From the NCBI GenBank assembly GCA_015680685.1, contig MNCI01002098.1, positions 395,210 to 459,209 on the forward strand: a stretch of DNA of 64,000 nucleotides, written 5' to 3'. Position 1 is the stretch's first letter. The number at the start of each line of letters is the position of its first letter. The position numbers and the translations under genes are program-made. Below are positions 45,519 to 57,279 of the stretch, piece by piece. Source of the DNA: Gnetum montanum (taxonomy: Eukaryota; Streptophyta; Gnetopsida; Gnetales; Gnetaceae). The notes under the pieces were generated by a model. The model saw nothing but the letters and a program-made list of their open reading frames with translations. It searched no databases and was not told where the DNA came from.

Positions 45519-45654
45519 TGTTAATGTGAAAATTTAGATTGTAAAGATAGACTAATGCACAATGCCTAAAATGCATGATTTTACAAGGTATTGTCTAGTG
45601 CACCTCACTTATGGGTATGGCTAGCCTAAGAATAGTCTTGGTGGAAGAGTTAAA
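45519..45654 (-). repeat. 5' LTR of element G, inner piece
   Basis: Non-coding sequence right after the probable primer site, interrupted at about 45655 by copia element H. It probably continues at 50623. Inferred from position; a second LTR for comparison is outside the window. Confidence 0.4.
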
Positions 45655-46124
45655 TGATTAACATGTGGTTGAAGGAAAATTTGCCTTGACTCTCCACCAT
45701 TCGTTGTTTTCTCCACCATAACCATTGGTTACCATATTTAATTTTCCATTTCTAATATGGTAAATCCATCCATACTTGTTACACGAACTTATTTTTCCCA
45801 AAAATAAAAATAGCTATCCCTTATAGTACAAGTCTATTTTTGTAACTCGTGAAAATATATAAGGAGCTTAAAGGGAGCATCCAAAACACAATATTTTTTT
45901 TTTAATAGAAGCACAAAGCTTGAAAGTCATCTCCTTTCCTTTATAAATTCTTCTTGAGCTCCAATCCTCTAAAGTTGTGCTACTGCTAAGGGTCCAAGAG
46001 CTAATTTTCTACTGGGATTTTTCACCTTGAAGGTTTTCCCTAGGATAAATCTGTCTTTTTTTTTTAATTTTTGCAATTTTCTTTAAATTTATTATTATAT
46101 TGGTGGAAAAGACTAGGAATAACA
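45655..46124 (+). repeat. 5' LTR of element H
   Basis: Collinear with 50163-50622. It ends AGGAATAACA, immediately before the primer site. A TATATAAGGAG box lies near 45857. Confidence 0.8.
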
Positions 46125-46126
46125 AT

Positions 46127-46139
46127 TGGTATCAGAGCC
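46127..46139 (+). other. Primer binding site of element H
   Basis: TGGTATCAGAGCC, the standard initiator-tRNA-Met site of plant copia elements. Confidence 0.9.
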
Positions 46140-46188
46140 AAGTTCCATGCACCATGATTATTTTTTCAAGTAATTGCAATAAAAAATC

Positions 46189-46980
46189 ATGACCAACTCT
46201 CTATCCAAAATTGAGATTGAAAAATTCAATAGGTCCAACTATGAATTATGGAAGATAAATATGGAGGCTCTCCTTTTTGAAAAGGTCTAGCATAGTGCAA
46301 TTTTGAAAGTAAATCCTGATAAAATGGCCAATGAAGAGTGGAAACGGTTGAACCTAAGGTGATAAGTACAATTCATTTATGTCTTTTAGATTTAGTATTG
46401 CTTAATGTTTTTAATGTTTCTTCTACTAAAGATTTATGGGTTAATTTGCAAACTTTGTATCAAACAAAGTCCCTAATTAATAAGCTATTGAAAAAAGGAC
46501 TGTATGATTCCAAAATGGTTTAAAAAAACTGCCATTACATAACACCTAAATATCTTTAAAACATTGATCCATTAGTTGCAATCTATGAGGGTGAAAATGG
46601 ATGAGGAAGACCAATGCATCAAATTTCTAAGCGCACTTCTAGATTCATGGGAGACATTTCTGATGATTGTAAGTAATACATCTACTAGCTTTATTTTTTA
46701 TAATGTTGCTGATTAATTGTTGTCTAGGGAAGCAAGAAGGAAAACTTATACTCCTTAAAATAATGTTTTATTTATCAAAAATGATGTAAAGACAAAGTTT
46801 GTTAAGAGGCCTTGGTTTAATAATAAGCCTAAAAAATTTGCAAAGAGAACACCTAAATATTGGAATTTTGGTAAAGTTGGTCATGTAAAGAAAGATAGTA
46901 AAGCCCCTCCAAAAAAGGGCAAAGAGAGTAATGTATCAAAAAGTTATCAAAGCCTTCCTGATCAAGAGGAAGATTTGTAT
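46189..46980 (+). pseudogene. gag: gag of element H
   Basis: ATG at 46189, MTNSLSKIEIEKFNRSNYEL then WKINMEALLFEKV matches the copia gag N-terminus (F-x-G/R-x-N-Y-x-x-W). The zinc-knuckle area near 46855-46905 reads YWNFGKVGHVKKDSKAPPKK, so all three Cys are replaced (Y, F and S). Several stops. Confidence 0.72.
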
Positions 46981-47160
46981 GTTGCCTCATCTTCTGATAA
47001 TGCTAATATGTATTTATGGTATGTGGACTTAGGTGCATCTCATCACTACACTCTACATAGTAATTGGTTTACTGAGTACATATCAATTAATCCCAGAATT
47101 GTAAGATTGGGTAATGATGGGTTATGCAAAGTTATAAGTTATGGAAAGTTAAAGATTTAG
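46975..47160 (+). pseudogene. pro: Protease of element H
   Basis: LWYVDLGASHHYTLHSNWF corresponds to the copia WxxDSGAxxHMT...F box with the catalytic Asp kept but DSG changed to DLG. The frame runs to TAG at 47158. Confidence 0.7.
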
Positions 47161-47399
47161 TTTAAAAATATAGTTAAATTGATTCCCAATGTATGTCATG
47201 TTTCAACACTTACTAAAAATATTTTTTTTTGTAAGTGAATTAGATGATGCAAGACTAACTATTATCTTTAGAGATGGAAAATGTTTAATGTTGCATGGTT
47301 CATCTCTTTTGGATTCTAGAATTAAAATAGGCAAGTTGTATAAATTAGAAGCTAAGACATTGAAGTAAAAATTAAGTGCATTTGTAGTTATTGATTTAA

Positions 47400-48150
47400 A
47401 TTCAAGTATTGATCTATGGCATAAAAGAAAGGGACATCTTGGTGAAAATGAATTAAGGAACTTTACAAGCAAGGTAAATTTAAGCTTTTAAAAGATTCCT
47501 TAGATTTCTACCATCATTATCTACATGGTAAATAGAGGCAACATAGTTTTCAAAAAATTAATGTGAAATGTCTTCGAATATTAGAACTAATACATAGTGA
47601 TGTATGTGAACAAGTTAAAGATATTAAAACAAGTTCTCTTGGAGGTGCTATGTATTATGTTTCTTTTATTGATGATCATTGTAGAAAGAGTTGGATCTAT
47701 TTATTAAAACATAAGTTTGAAGTATTTGGAAAATTCCTAGAACTCAAAGCTCTTGTTGAGAATTATTCAAGAAAGAAAATCAAATCTAAGAACTAATAAT
47801 TATGGTGAGTTTTTCTCAAATAAATTTAACGTTTTTTGTAAAGAACAAGGCATTCAAAGGCAAAAGACTATTCCAGGGACTCTTGAACAAACTGGAGTAG
47901 CAAACTGCTTCAATTGAACATTGATGGAAGGTGCTAGATGTATGCTCACTAAATCTAACTTGATAGGAATTTTTGGCATGAACCAATAATGAATACATGT
48001 TATCTTATTAATATATCTCCTTCATCAACTCTTGATAGAAAAATTCCAAAGGAAGTTTGGAGTGGTAGATTCACTAATTTAAACTATTTAAAGATTTGTT
48101 GGTTGTGAAGCCTATGTACATGTTCTAAAATTTTATAGGTCAAAATTAGA
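47400..48150 (+). pseudogene. int: Integrase of element H
   Basis: GAG-pre-integrase motif LWHKRKGHLGENELRNF, then LELIHSDVCEQVKDIKTSS (first Asp), YYVSFIDDHCRKSWIYLLK (second core Asp nearby). The region after 47797 is out of frame and stopped. Confidence 0.7.
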
Positions 48151-48539
48151 CTTTAAGTCTTTCAAATATATATTTCTTAGCTATGGCCATGATGTCAAAG
48201 CTTATAAGTTGCATAAACCACAAACTAACAGGGTTATTTATAGTCAAGTTGTCATCTTTAGAGAAGAATGTGGATCTATGAAGGAGGAATCTTCAAATAC
48301 AAAAATTCCTTCAAATAATGTAACTCTTATGTATGTGCTTGTTGAAATTAATAATGAAATTTTTTATGGTCATCCTCCCTCAACTAGGGATATTGCCCCT
48401 AGTGAATAGGATGGTGATAGTATGTGAGACGAAGATATACCACAAGAAGAGGGAGAAAATAGTTTAAGTGAACAAGATCCTTTAAGATGTTCAACACATA
48501 TATGAAGATTACCTTCACATTTAGAATGATATGTGTTGT

Positions 48540-49340
48540 TTACTGAAAATAATGAGCTATCAACATATGATGAGGCATGTTCATCTATGCAAAATGTAAA
48601 ATGGAAAGAGCATATGAATGCTAAAATGTCATCAATTCACAAAAATAAAAATTGAAAATTAACTAAGCTTCTATTAGAGAAAAAGCCCATTGGAAATAAA
48701 TGGATGTATAGAATAAAATCTAGGAATCAAAACAAAGCATGACTTGTATCTTATAGGATTTTCTCAGAAAAAGGAAATTGATTATGATGAAATCTTCTCT
48801 CTGGTAGTAAAATTAACATGAATAAGATCATTGTTGGCTATCACAGTTGTTTATGATCTTGAACTTGAACAAATGGATGTCAAAACAACATTTCTCAATG
48901 GTGACCTTGAGGAAGAAATATATATGCTTCAACCTAAAGGATATGAAATTAAAGGAAAAGAGAATATGGTGTATCAATTATTAAAATCACTATATGGGCT
49001 CAAACAAGCACCAAGGATGTGGAATAAAAAGTTTAATGGCCACATGTTCAATCTTTGCTTCATTAGACTTGTAGAGGACTCTTGTATGTATGTTAAAAAT
49101 ACAAGTGAAAAATATGTTATATTAATGCTATATGTTGAAGAAATGTTAATAGCAGGTAATAACATACATGATATTCAGGAGTTAAAACTTCATATATCTT
49201 CTCAATTTAAGATGAAGGATCTTGGTACTGCACAAAAAATTTTTGGAATGGAAATTAAAAGGGACAAGACTAATAAAATCATTTGTCTTGGATAGCCTGC
49301 ATATGTTGAAAATATCTTTTAAAAGTTTAATAAGCATGAT
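48540..49340 (+). pseudogene. pol: Reverse transcriptase of element H
   Basis: Open from 48831: EQMDVKTTFLNGDLEEEIYM, KSLYGLKQAPRMWNKKF, then LMLYVEEMLIAGNN where copia RT has LLYVDDMLIAG. Both catalytic Asp residues are Glu. DLGTAQKIFGMEIKRDK follows. The frame ends TAG near 49293. The motifs are typical of Tork-like copia elements. Confidence 0.85.
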
Positions 49341-49429
49341 TGGAAGCCTATGACTACACCTTAGAAAACTGGTATTAAACTTTTAGTTGCACAATGCCCA
49401 AAGACAAATGACTAACAAGAACTCAAGGT

Positions 49430-49900
49430 TAAAACTCCATATGCTAGTGCTATCGGCAGTTTAATGTATGTAATGGTCTCTACTAGACCTAATATAGCTT
49501 ACATTGTTGGAAAACTTAGTATGTATATGTCTAATCTAGGGAAACAACAATGGATTGCAGTGAAGTGAATCTTTCAATATATTTGTCGTATTGCAAATTA
49601 TGGGATTTGTTATAAATATGATTCCATTGAACTTCATAGCTTCGTTGATGCATATTGGGATGGTGATATTGATAGTAGTAAATATACTAGTGGATATGTT
49701 TTTTATTTCTTTGGTGATGCTATTTCATGGTAAAGTCACAAAAAAAATTATGATGCTCAGTCTACCATTGAAGCTAAATATGGTACTGCTAATTTAGCAT
49801 GCAAAGAGGCTATATGACTTTAAAGGCTAATTGTTGAACTTGGCATCACTTAAAATCCTATAAATATTAGCAGTAATAGTCAAAGTGCTATTAGTGTAAC
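49430..49900 (+). pseudogene. RNase H of element H
   Basis: YASAIGSLMYVMVSTRPNIA, then FVDAYWDGDIDSSKYTSGYV (usual DADWAGD...STSGY) and DAQSTIEAKYGTANLACKEA. Several stops (TGA near 49566, TAA near 49733). Confidence 0.72.
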
Positions 49901-50162
49901 CAAGAGTCCAACTTTTCATGCCTAAACAAACCACATTAAAATTTAGCATCATTATATACAGAAGAAAATTAACAAGCATAGAATTCTTCTAAACAAGGTA
50001 TATACTAAAGAAAATCCTATAGACATACCCACTAAGTCAACACATGTTGCAAAGTTTCTTTGGTGCTAATCAGCATTTGGTCTTCATTAGACCTGAATTC
50101 CTAAAAGGTTTGACTGTTTATCAAGTAGCTTTACCTTCAATAAGGAAAATTGTTACAATGGT

Positions 50163-50622
50163 TGTTAAGGTGGTTGAAAGAAAATTTTCCTTGATTCTTC
50201 ACCATCTGGTTTTTGCTCCACAATCACTGTCTATCACCATATTTGATTTTCCATTTTTGATATAATCAACCCATCCATACTTGTTATGCCAACTTTTTTT
50301 CTCGAAAATAAAAATAGCTATCCCTTATAGTACAAGTCTATATTTGTAAGCCATGACAATATATAAGGAGCTCAAAGGGAGCAACCAAAGCATGATATTT
50401 TTTTGACAAAAGCATAATCTTGAAAGTCATCTCCTTTCCTTTTTAAATTATCCTTGATCTTTAATACTTTGAAGTTGTGCTACTACTAATAGCCCAAGAA
50501 CCAATTTTCTACTGGGGTTTTTCATGTTGACGGTTTTTCCTAGGGTAACTTTGTGTCTTTTTTAGCTCCTATAGCTTTCTTTAAATTTAATATTGTATTG
50601 GTGCAAACAACTAGGAATAACA
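50163..50622 (+). repeat. 3' LTR of element H
   Basis: Collinear with 45655-46124, ending AGGAATAACA. Confidence 0.8.
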
Positions 50623-51235
50623 TAATATAAAAGGTTTTTAAAAAATTAGATTCAAAGTCTTCAATTAATTACATTAACTTAAAATGTTGGATAGAGGGAA
50701 AATGAAATAATTTAAGTAAATAACAAAACATAACAGAAATATAACAAGAAGATAAAAAACTTAGTAAGTTAACAATTGTACAATAGATACACAATGGTGT
50801 GTTATAGGTAGAAATAAAAATAGGTAGTAATAGCAATAACAATAGCTCTTAGGTAACAACAAACACTAGCCAATAGCAACTCCAAGATAGCAGACAACTC
50901 CAACTCCTAAATAGTAGCAACTAGGCAACTACAACTCTTAGATAATATCAATGATATAATAACTTTTGAATAGTATTAGCAATAGCAAGCATGTAGTAGT
51001 TATGTTGGAAAGAAATCCTTTTTACTATTATTATTATTATAAACTGAAATAAATTGGACTTAAGGCTCCACAAGTAGGTAATTTTGGATGCAACACCACC
51101 ACCATCCTATCTTGTTGTTACAACTATTATTTCTTAGATTAGTTCCATAATAAGTATTAAATGGTGGTTGATTTGTTAGGTAAAAACTATGTTTTGTAGT
51201 AATGCAGTCCTACAATTTTCAGATTGATCCCTATG
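50623..51235 (-). repeat. Probable outer piece of the G 5' LTR, with short repeats
   Basis: No ORF. 50800-51000 repeats TAGCAACTCC / CAACTACAACTC / TAGTAGCAAC words. It sits between H and E, so most likely the other side of the LTR that H entered, cut at 51236 by E. Position-based inference. Confidence 0.35.
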
Positions 51236-52171
51236 TGATGAATAGCAAGGTACGCCTACGCACAACCATATGAATCACTAAGGCATTTATGCGTGATCTA
51301 GTTAAATTTCATGGACCTATAGCTCTCCAGTGCACTAGTCCTCTAGGAAGTGAATCTTGTCTTAAGGTCGATCGTTGTCTTCCCAATCACACTTGTGATG
51401 TACATTGGTATGGTTATGTGTAATTGAGGCATCTAATTTCATCATTTTTTATTTTTATGATTTGGTATTTGAATGAAGATAAAGGTGATTAGATTAACTA
51501 ATTCAAACTAACTAACTAACTAGCATCTAACTAATCTTAACATAAGCATCTGATCCCACTTTCCATAATGTCTTGAACCCACGTATCCATTACTGGGTTA
51601 CCAAGTGCTACACTACTTGGCATACCAAGAAATAATGCTACTAGGATTACCAAGCAAATACATGTTACACTCAAAGTGGTCGTACTTATGTGTGTAACCT
51701 ATCTTGCTTAATTACCTCATTAACTTAATTTCTAAAAAGAAATTTAATAAATAATTTCAAATATTGAATAAACTGCTAAAAATATTAAATGCATAAATGA
51801 AATAGCTAATCTATCCAAAGTGTTTCAAGGTTTATCAAAAAGCTCATTTTTATTGCTACACACACTATTGTGCTTAGGTACAACAATGCTTGAATAAAGA
51901 TCCATACACTCAATGACTTCTACTGTAGGCACTTGGGAGGAAAATTCTAACTTTCAAATGGAAAAACTGCAAGAGCTTCGCTAAAAAAATATCTTATTGT
52001 CATAAATGTAGTTGGTGGATGCATATTTATAGCTGAATACAGACACTGGGTTGATGGGGCCACGTCAACACATGAAATGATACATCAACTAGGCCTCATT
52101 GATGAGGCCTAGATGACAAAGCCCTATTGACAAGGTCTCATCAATGCAACCAATAGAAATGCAACTCATTG
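51236..52171 (-). repeat. 3' LTR of element E
   Basis: Plus-strand opening TGATGAATAGCAAGGTACGCC matches the LTR end in 63279-63550. Its start at 52171 follows the polypurine tract GTCATGGGGATA. Inner words AAAGTGGTCGTAC and TTACCAAG match the D and C LTRs. The first 130 bases of U3 carry repeated GGCCTCAT.GATGAGGCC-like words (52040-52150). Confidence 0.8.
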
Positions 52172-52182
52172 TATCCCCATGA
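52172..52182 (-). other. Polypurine tract of element E
   Basis: The minus strand reads GTCATGGGGATA just before the LTR. The 35 bases upstream (CAAGGATGAGTTTT, AATCCCATACC) also precede the D 3' LTR. Confidence 0.65.
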
Positions 52183-52439
52183 CTAAATGAAAACTCATCC
52201 TTGAGTTCTTTTACAAAATTTGGAAGGTATGGGATTATTGACTAACTTTTCTTAAATAAAATAAACTGACTGACTTGACAAAAAAATGAAGTGCCCAGGT
52301 GTACAGATCAACATATTACAAAAAATTATGGTATTTAGGACACAAAATTGAACACCATGACATAACTCTTCAAAATTGGACAAAACTTTCCTTAATGGTG
52401 TGAAGTTTTATGGAGAAAATCAAACGATCCTAAGTAGTG

Positions 52440-54920
52440 GTGACTCCGAGGGACCTTAACCAACTTCACACATAAGCAGTAGTTGAGGTGGCTACGGTTG
52501 TCTTGTTGGTACTGCAACTTCAAATGGGAGGTAGAAAACATCCATGAGTGCTTTTATTTTCTCCTCTTTACTTCTAGGATCATGCACTATCTATATAGCT
52601 TTACCAATGTGGGTTGGAACAAGCACATCTTAGGGACATAGGATTGTTGGAAACAACTCCTTAGCATTAACAAACCAGGCAGCAAACTATTTGTATTCAA
52701 TGTCAAATGCCTTGACTATGTCATTCAATTTTTAGTATTCATTCATCTATTTAGCTAGGTTCTCAGCAATTGATCATTGATCTCTGAACTATGCTTTAAA
52801 AACATCGAGTTCAACATTTGCAGTCTCAACCTTCTACTTGGTGTCTTTGTGGTGCTTGAACTTTGCCTTGTATAATAGATACAAGCTAGCCACTGGATTC
52901 TCCAACTCTTATTGTAGTTTTCTAGTAGTTAGCATTACCAAGTTTTCATATCAGAGATTGGTCGACTCCATATATTCTATCATCTCTTCTATTTACAACT
53001 CCTTCATCCCATCAATGATGGGTTGCCAGACTTCTCCTTCCTATTGGAGTTATTGGAGGGCTTCATTCATTTTTACCTTCACCATTTGAATGTGTTTTTT
53101 ATTAACCTCCTTCTACAAGCCAACTTGGTCCTAGTGGTTCTTTACTTTTTTAAACTTGAGGACTTCATTCTTCCAGGCGATGATCTCAATGGCAGACTTC
53201 TATCACAAGGCATGCACTTCCTTCATTGACAGATTTTGGTTCTTTGTAGCTAATCTCCTTAGTTCAATGTTCACCATGGAAAATTGATCCTACTGTTAAT
53301 GAATAAATTCCTACATTTTGTCCTTCTAACCATCAACATTTTGCAGTCGATGATTCTGTGTGATCAAGGTCTCATTCTCTTGACGAATCTAAGCCAAGTC
53401 CTTCTGAATTGAGTACATTTTTTCTTTAGCTATGGACTTGTTAAAGATGGTCATAATTTCCTCCTCCTAAGCCTTCTAAAATCATTGTTAAAGCTATTTG
53501 AAAGCTTCAACTCTTGTTACTACTAGGCTAAAGATTGTAGGATCCACAAGTTGGGCACATAGTTCAGCAACCTCCATGATCAAGCGATGATTTCATTCTT
53601 GAGTCATTTCAAGTTTCCCCTCCAAAATAATACATTTACCCCTTGTGTTTAGTAGCTCTAACTAGGTTGCAGTGATTTCTTTCAAAAAATCGAAGATATC
53701 TAGAGTCGGTTGCCTAGTTCTCACTAGTCATTCTAGCAATTCTTCATATTGGGCTACATTTAGCCTTTTGCTAACCATGCCTACAAATGTTTGCACATCT
53801 TGAAGTGAAAATCCATCTAGTATAGAAATTGTAGGTGCATTTAATTTTTTAAGAACATAATCAACAACTACTTCGGCCACTATCTCTTACCCTTCGTGTT
53901 GCATCACTAGGATAGTTGCCCCTTCGCCTTCCTCCAAACACACCAAGAAAGTGGTGGCATTCCTAGAGATTTCTAGGAATAAATGGTTCTACGATAATGA
54001 CACCATCACCTCCTAGGCATTTCAATTCAACCTTGTAGACAACTATATTCATTGGATAGAGAAGATTGGATCACACTTCTCCATTTAGCTAACTATTTAG
54101 GCCACCTCATTAAGATGACTCATCACTGGTTGGTATATAGATGGATCTACCCCACTTGTTCCTACATGTTTCTCTTGTTCACTCAAAAGCTATTCTCATA
54201 TTTTGCACAGATGCTTAATGGTTGCATGGGCCTCCAATGTTGTTTCCTAAGTGGATGATGGTGATGGCTGCTCCTCTACTTGGGTTGTTATTGGCATCTT
54301 CTCTTTCATGATCTTGGATCATGAGGCTAAAGGAGTATTCATAAGTGTATCATTATATTAGCAAATAATTCCTACCCTCTTGCAAAGTTTCTGAATGAGG
54401 CATGGAAAGGGTAGGGTCTTCCCTCCATGTTCATTTTCTTTGAAATGCTTCTCAATCTCCAAGTAGAGTAGTTATGGAAGGTACATGGGAAATTTCCCAC
54501 TTAGAGCAACACATGTTCAATCGAAGAAGGTACTCACCTTACTCAGCCTCATCATTGGATTGAGGTGAAAGACCATGATTTTGAAATAAATGCACTCCAT
54601 CAATGTGAGCATGTTGTACTGCTTACAGTCCACCCTGTAGCATCATTGGATCCACTCCTTCTTGGCCTCAGGATCACCCTCCATTAATATCTTTGCCAAT
54701 CATGTTCTAATGTTAGGCAGCCTAAGTGCTTATGCGATAGATTCTATCAAAAAGAACACTTGAATGTTCTTGATCTTAACTATGGACCCTAGCCTTCAGT
54801 TGCTCCAAAAGAGGTATGTCTCTCCCATGTATTACTCTCCATTGGACATGATGATTGGTCACATGGAAGAAGTTTGTAATTGTGTCTTGACATCTACTGG
54901 AGCTTTATATCTTTAGGATA
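52440..54920 (-). pseudogene. Sense ORF after integrase of E: transposon-like domain plus coiled coil
   Basis: Minus-strand, same strand as pol. The first part reads YNMLTLMECIYFKIMVFHL, then ALSGKFPMYLP, then GGKTLPFPCLIQKLCKRVGI near 54400. This resembles the 'putative plant transposon protein' region common in Athila elements. After DGFSLQDVQTFVGMVSKRLN (near 53780) follows a very long charged stretch (QKDLA-IRQENETLITQNHRLQ, ELRRLATKNQNLSMKEVHAL) typical of a coiled coil, continuing to about 52450. Dozens of TAG/TAA stops remain. Function unknown; it sits where some Athila elements carry an env-like ORF, but no signal peptide or membrane segment is visible. Confidence 0.55.
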
Positions 54921-57100
54921 GTTACACTTGGCTAAGTTGTAATTCTGGCTAATTTAATTACTTCAATTATCATTTTATTCATGTGTTATCATTAATAAAT
55001 CATCCTAAAGGTTGTTGGAAGGGTTAACTATTGAAAAATTGTATGTTTATATGTTGTTAAGGTTATTAGCCCTTAGGGGAGTTATAAACATTTTTAAAAA
55101 ATTTCATTGATTTTTCATCAGAAATATTAAGGTTTGTGGCCTCCATGATAAAGATCTTACCTTTGGTAAGTGCAAGGTTGAAGAACGGAGTGATTTGGGA
55201 AAATGGTTGAGAAGTTATGAGCTCTGGAAGGTTTTGGGCTCTAAAAAATTTCAAAAAAATTTCCATGTGTTATGAGAAAATGGCAAAAAAATTTCAAAGT
55301 GCATGGTGTTATATATAGTATTCTTGCATTGCATCAACGAGGCCTAGTCGACAGGGCCTTATTGATTAGGGGGGCTACATCATTGAGGCCTCAATGATGT
55401 AACCATTAACCACCATCGATGATTGTTGACTTTGGTCAAAATTACAGAATATGAAGGGTTTTTGAGTAAAATTAGTGTCAAATGAAAGTTTAAAAGGCCA
55501 AGAACAATATGAAAACATGAGAAGAGGGTGTTGAAGCTCATAAATTTGGAAAAATGGAGAAAAATTGATTTAGTGAATGAATGAATAAAAGATTAAAGAG
55601 CACTGAGAGAAATACAAAATGGAAGATGCCAAAGATTGGATTATGGCAATGTCAAAGGTAAAGAATCTTAACTAATCAAGCCAAGAGCTATGCAAGTGGG
55701 TCCTTCCCATAGTAGGCTCATGCCCTTGTTGCCCTTGCATAACCTCAACTAAGGAGTCTGTGGGCCCCATAGTTGATTTAATGATCATGAAAAGCTAGGG
55801 ACCAACCTGAAAGAATCTACTCAAGAATTCCAACACACTAGACTAAGACATAGAGCATAACATAGAACACGACAGTGACGTGATCTATGGTAGCATGGAT
55901 GGATGATGGAGAAGGTAGAATAGAGTTTTGAACTGAGGTCATAAGAAGTCCTTTGTGGAATTTGTGTTTAAAATGACCTAGCAAGATCCATCCTAAATCC
56001 AGACCAAAATTAGCCACTTTTAGTGACTTTGCATTGCCACTCTAAGACTCATCCACCCACTTAAGACATGAGAGTGGTTCAACAAAACAACCACCATTCC
56101 ACAAAGAGAAGAAAAGAGAGGTAGGAAGTGAGAGAGAGAGAGGGTCTTAGTTAGAGGGGACATTTGGGCATAAGTGCATATCTTTTTAGTCCCATAACTA
56201 GTGCTTGTAGCCCGTTTATTTATCTAAGGGGTGTGCTTTGAATTCTTATTATGTTTTTCTCTATTTTTTTTTTGAAATGGAAACCACACCATGGAAGGAC
56301 TTATTCATGTCTAAGAGGTGTGCTTTGAATTTCAATTGTTGTTTTTTTTTTTTTTTTTGAAATTTTGTATGGGAACCACACCATGAAAAGACTTTATTTG
56401 ACTTCCTCTCAATGGTTGCTATGGAATGGTAAGAAGTCCATGAAAAACACTCAAGAACTCAAGTAAGTAGAAGAGTACAAAGAGTACTGAGTCCCCTTGA
56501 AGTCACATCCTTTACAAACCTTTAAATCCTTCCTAATTATAGAACTTCCAAGGTTACGAATTGATTAAAAGTTTTTTTAATGGAAGGAACCTCAAATTCC
56601 TAGAACAAGGAAAATCATAGAGTTCATTGGATGGGAAAATGATGTGGACTCACTGCCTATTCCATGAAAAATAAACCATGTAAAATTCATTAGCATCAAA
56701 ATTCAAAAATAGAAACCAAACATCGACAATCACAACATTAAGCACAAACCATCATTAGTAAACAACAACAATGGCAGTGTCTTATGACAATAAAGCAAGT
56801 TTATTAGCAAAAATGAGAAAATATCATGCTTCAATAAAAGAAAACAAAAAAAATTAAAATATATAAGAAAGTGTAAAATAATCAAAAAAAAGTTCAAAGG
56901 TACTAAAAATAGCATAAAATAAGAAAAATTTGAAAATCCAAAAATTTATAAAATAAATAATTTGTAATAACAAAAACATCGAAAAAGTATAAAAAATTGA
57001 GAAGCCATATGGATTATCAACACAAATGGCCATCTCCCCCATGATTGAGTTGGAAATAGGAGATTTGAAAAATGGAACGTGGTTGTTCATTCATTGAGGC
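54921..57100 (-). other. AT-rich spacer of element E
   Basis: No supported ORF. Contains a (GA)n run near 56135 and poly-A/T runs near 56350 and 56880. Blocks are shared with D 38990-39780 in the same order. The stretch 55325-55420 repeats GGCCTCAATGATGTA/AACGAGGCCTAGTCG words that resemble the E LTR U3. Confidence 0.6.
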
Positions 57101-57279
57101 AGTAGTTGCACTAGCCCATCTTAGTTCAAGGAAAGGCTTTACTTGTTGGATGTTGACCAATTATTTTTTATTTGAGCTGTTAGGTTTGTAGATTAGCATG
57201 GTCTTAGAGGGAAAGGTTTGATCAATTATATAAGGTCTCTCCTACAATGTTTGGAATTTTCCCTTTTGGGATAGATGTG

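Larger units (their letters stand above)
45655..50622 (+). mobile_element. Element H: Ty1/copia retrotransposon
   Basis: LTRs of about 460-470 bp (45655-46124 and 50163-50622), tRNA-iMet type primer site, and the copia order gag, protease, integrase, RT, RNase H on the plus strand. The LTRs share long identical stretches (AAAAATAGCTATCCCTTATAG, ATATATAAGGAGCT). Exact ends and TSD are unclear: with a start at 45664 the flanks read TAACA/TAATA. It seems to sit in the 5' LTR of G. Its zinc knuckle and RT catalytic box are both altered. Confidence 0.82.

Noticed and set aside
52440-54920. Envelope glycoprotein gene in E
   Set aside because: The position is right for Athila env-like ORFs, but no signal peptide, transmembrane segment or Cys pattern is visible, and the text is transposon-like plus coiled coil.
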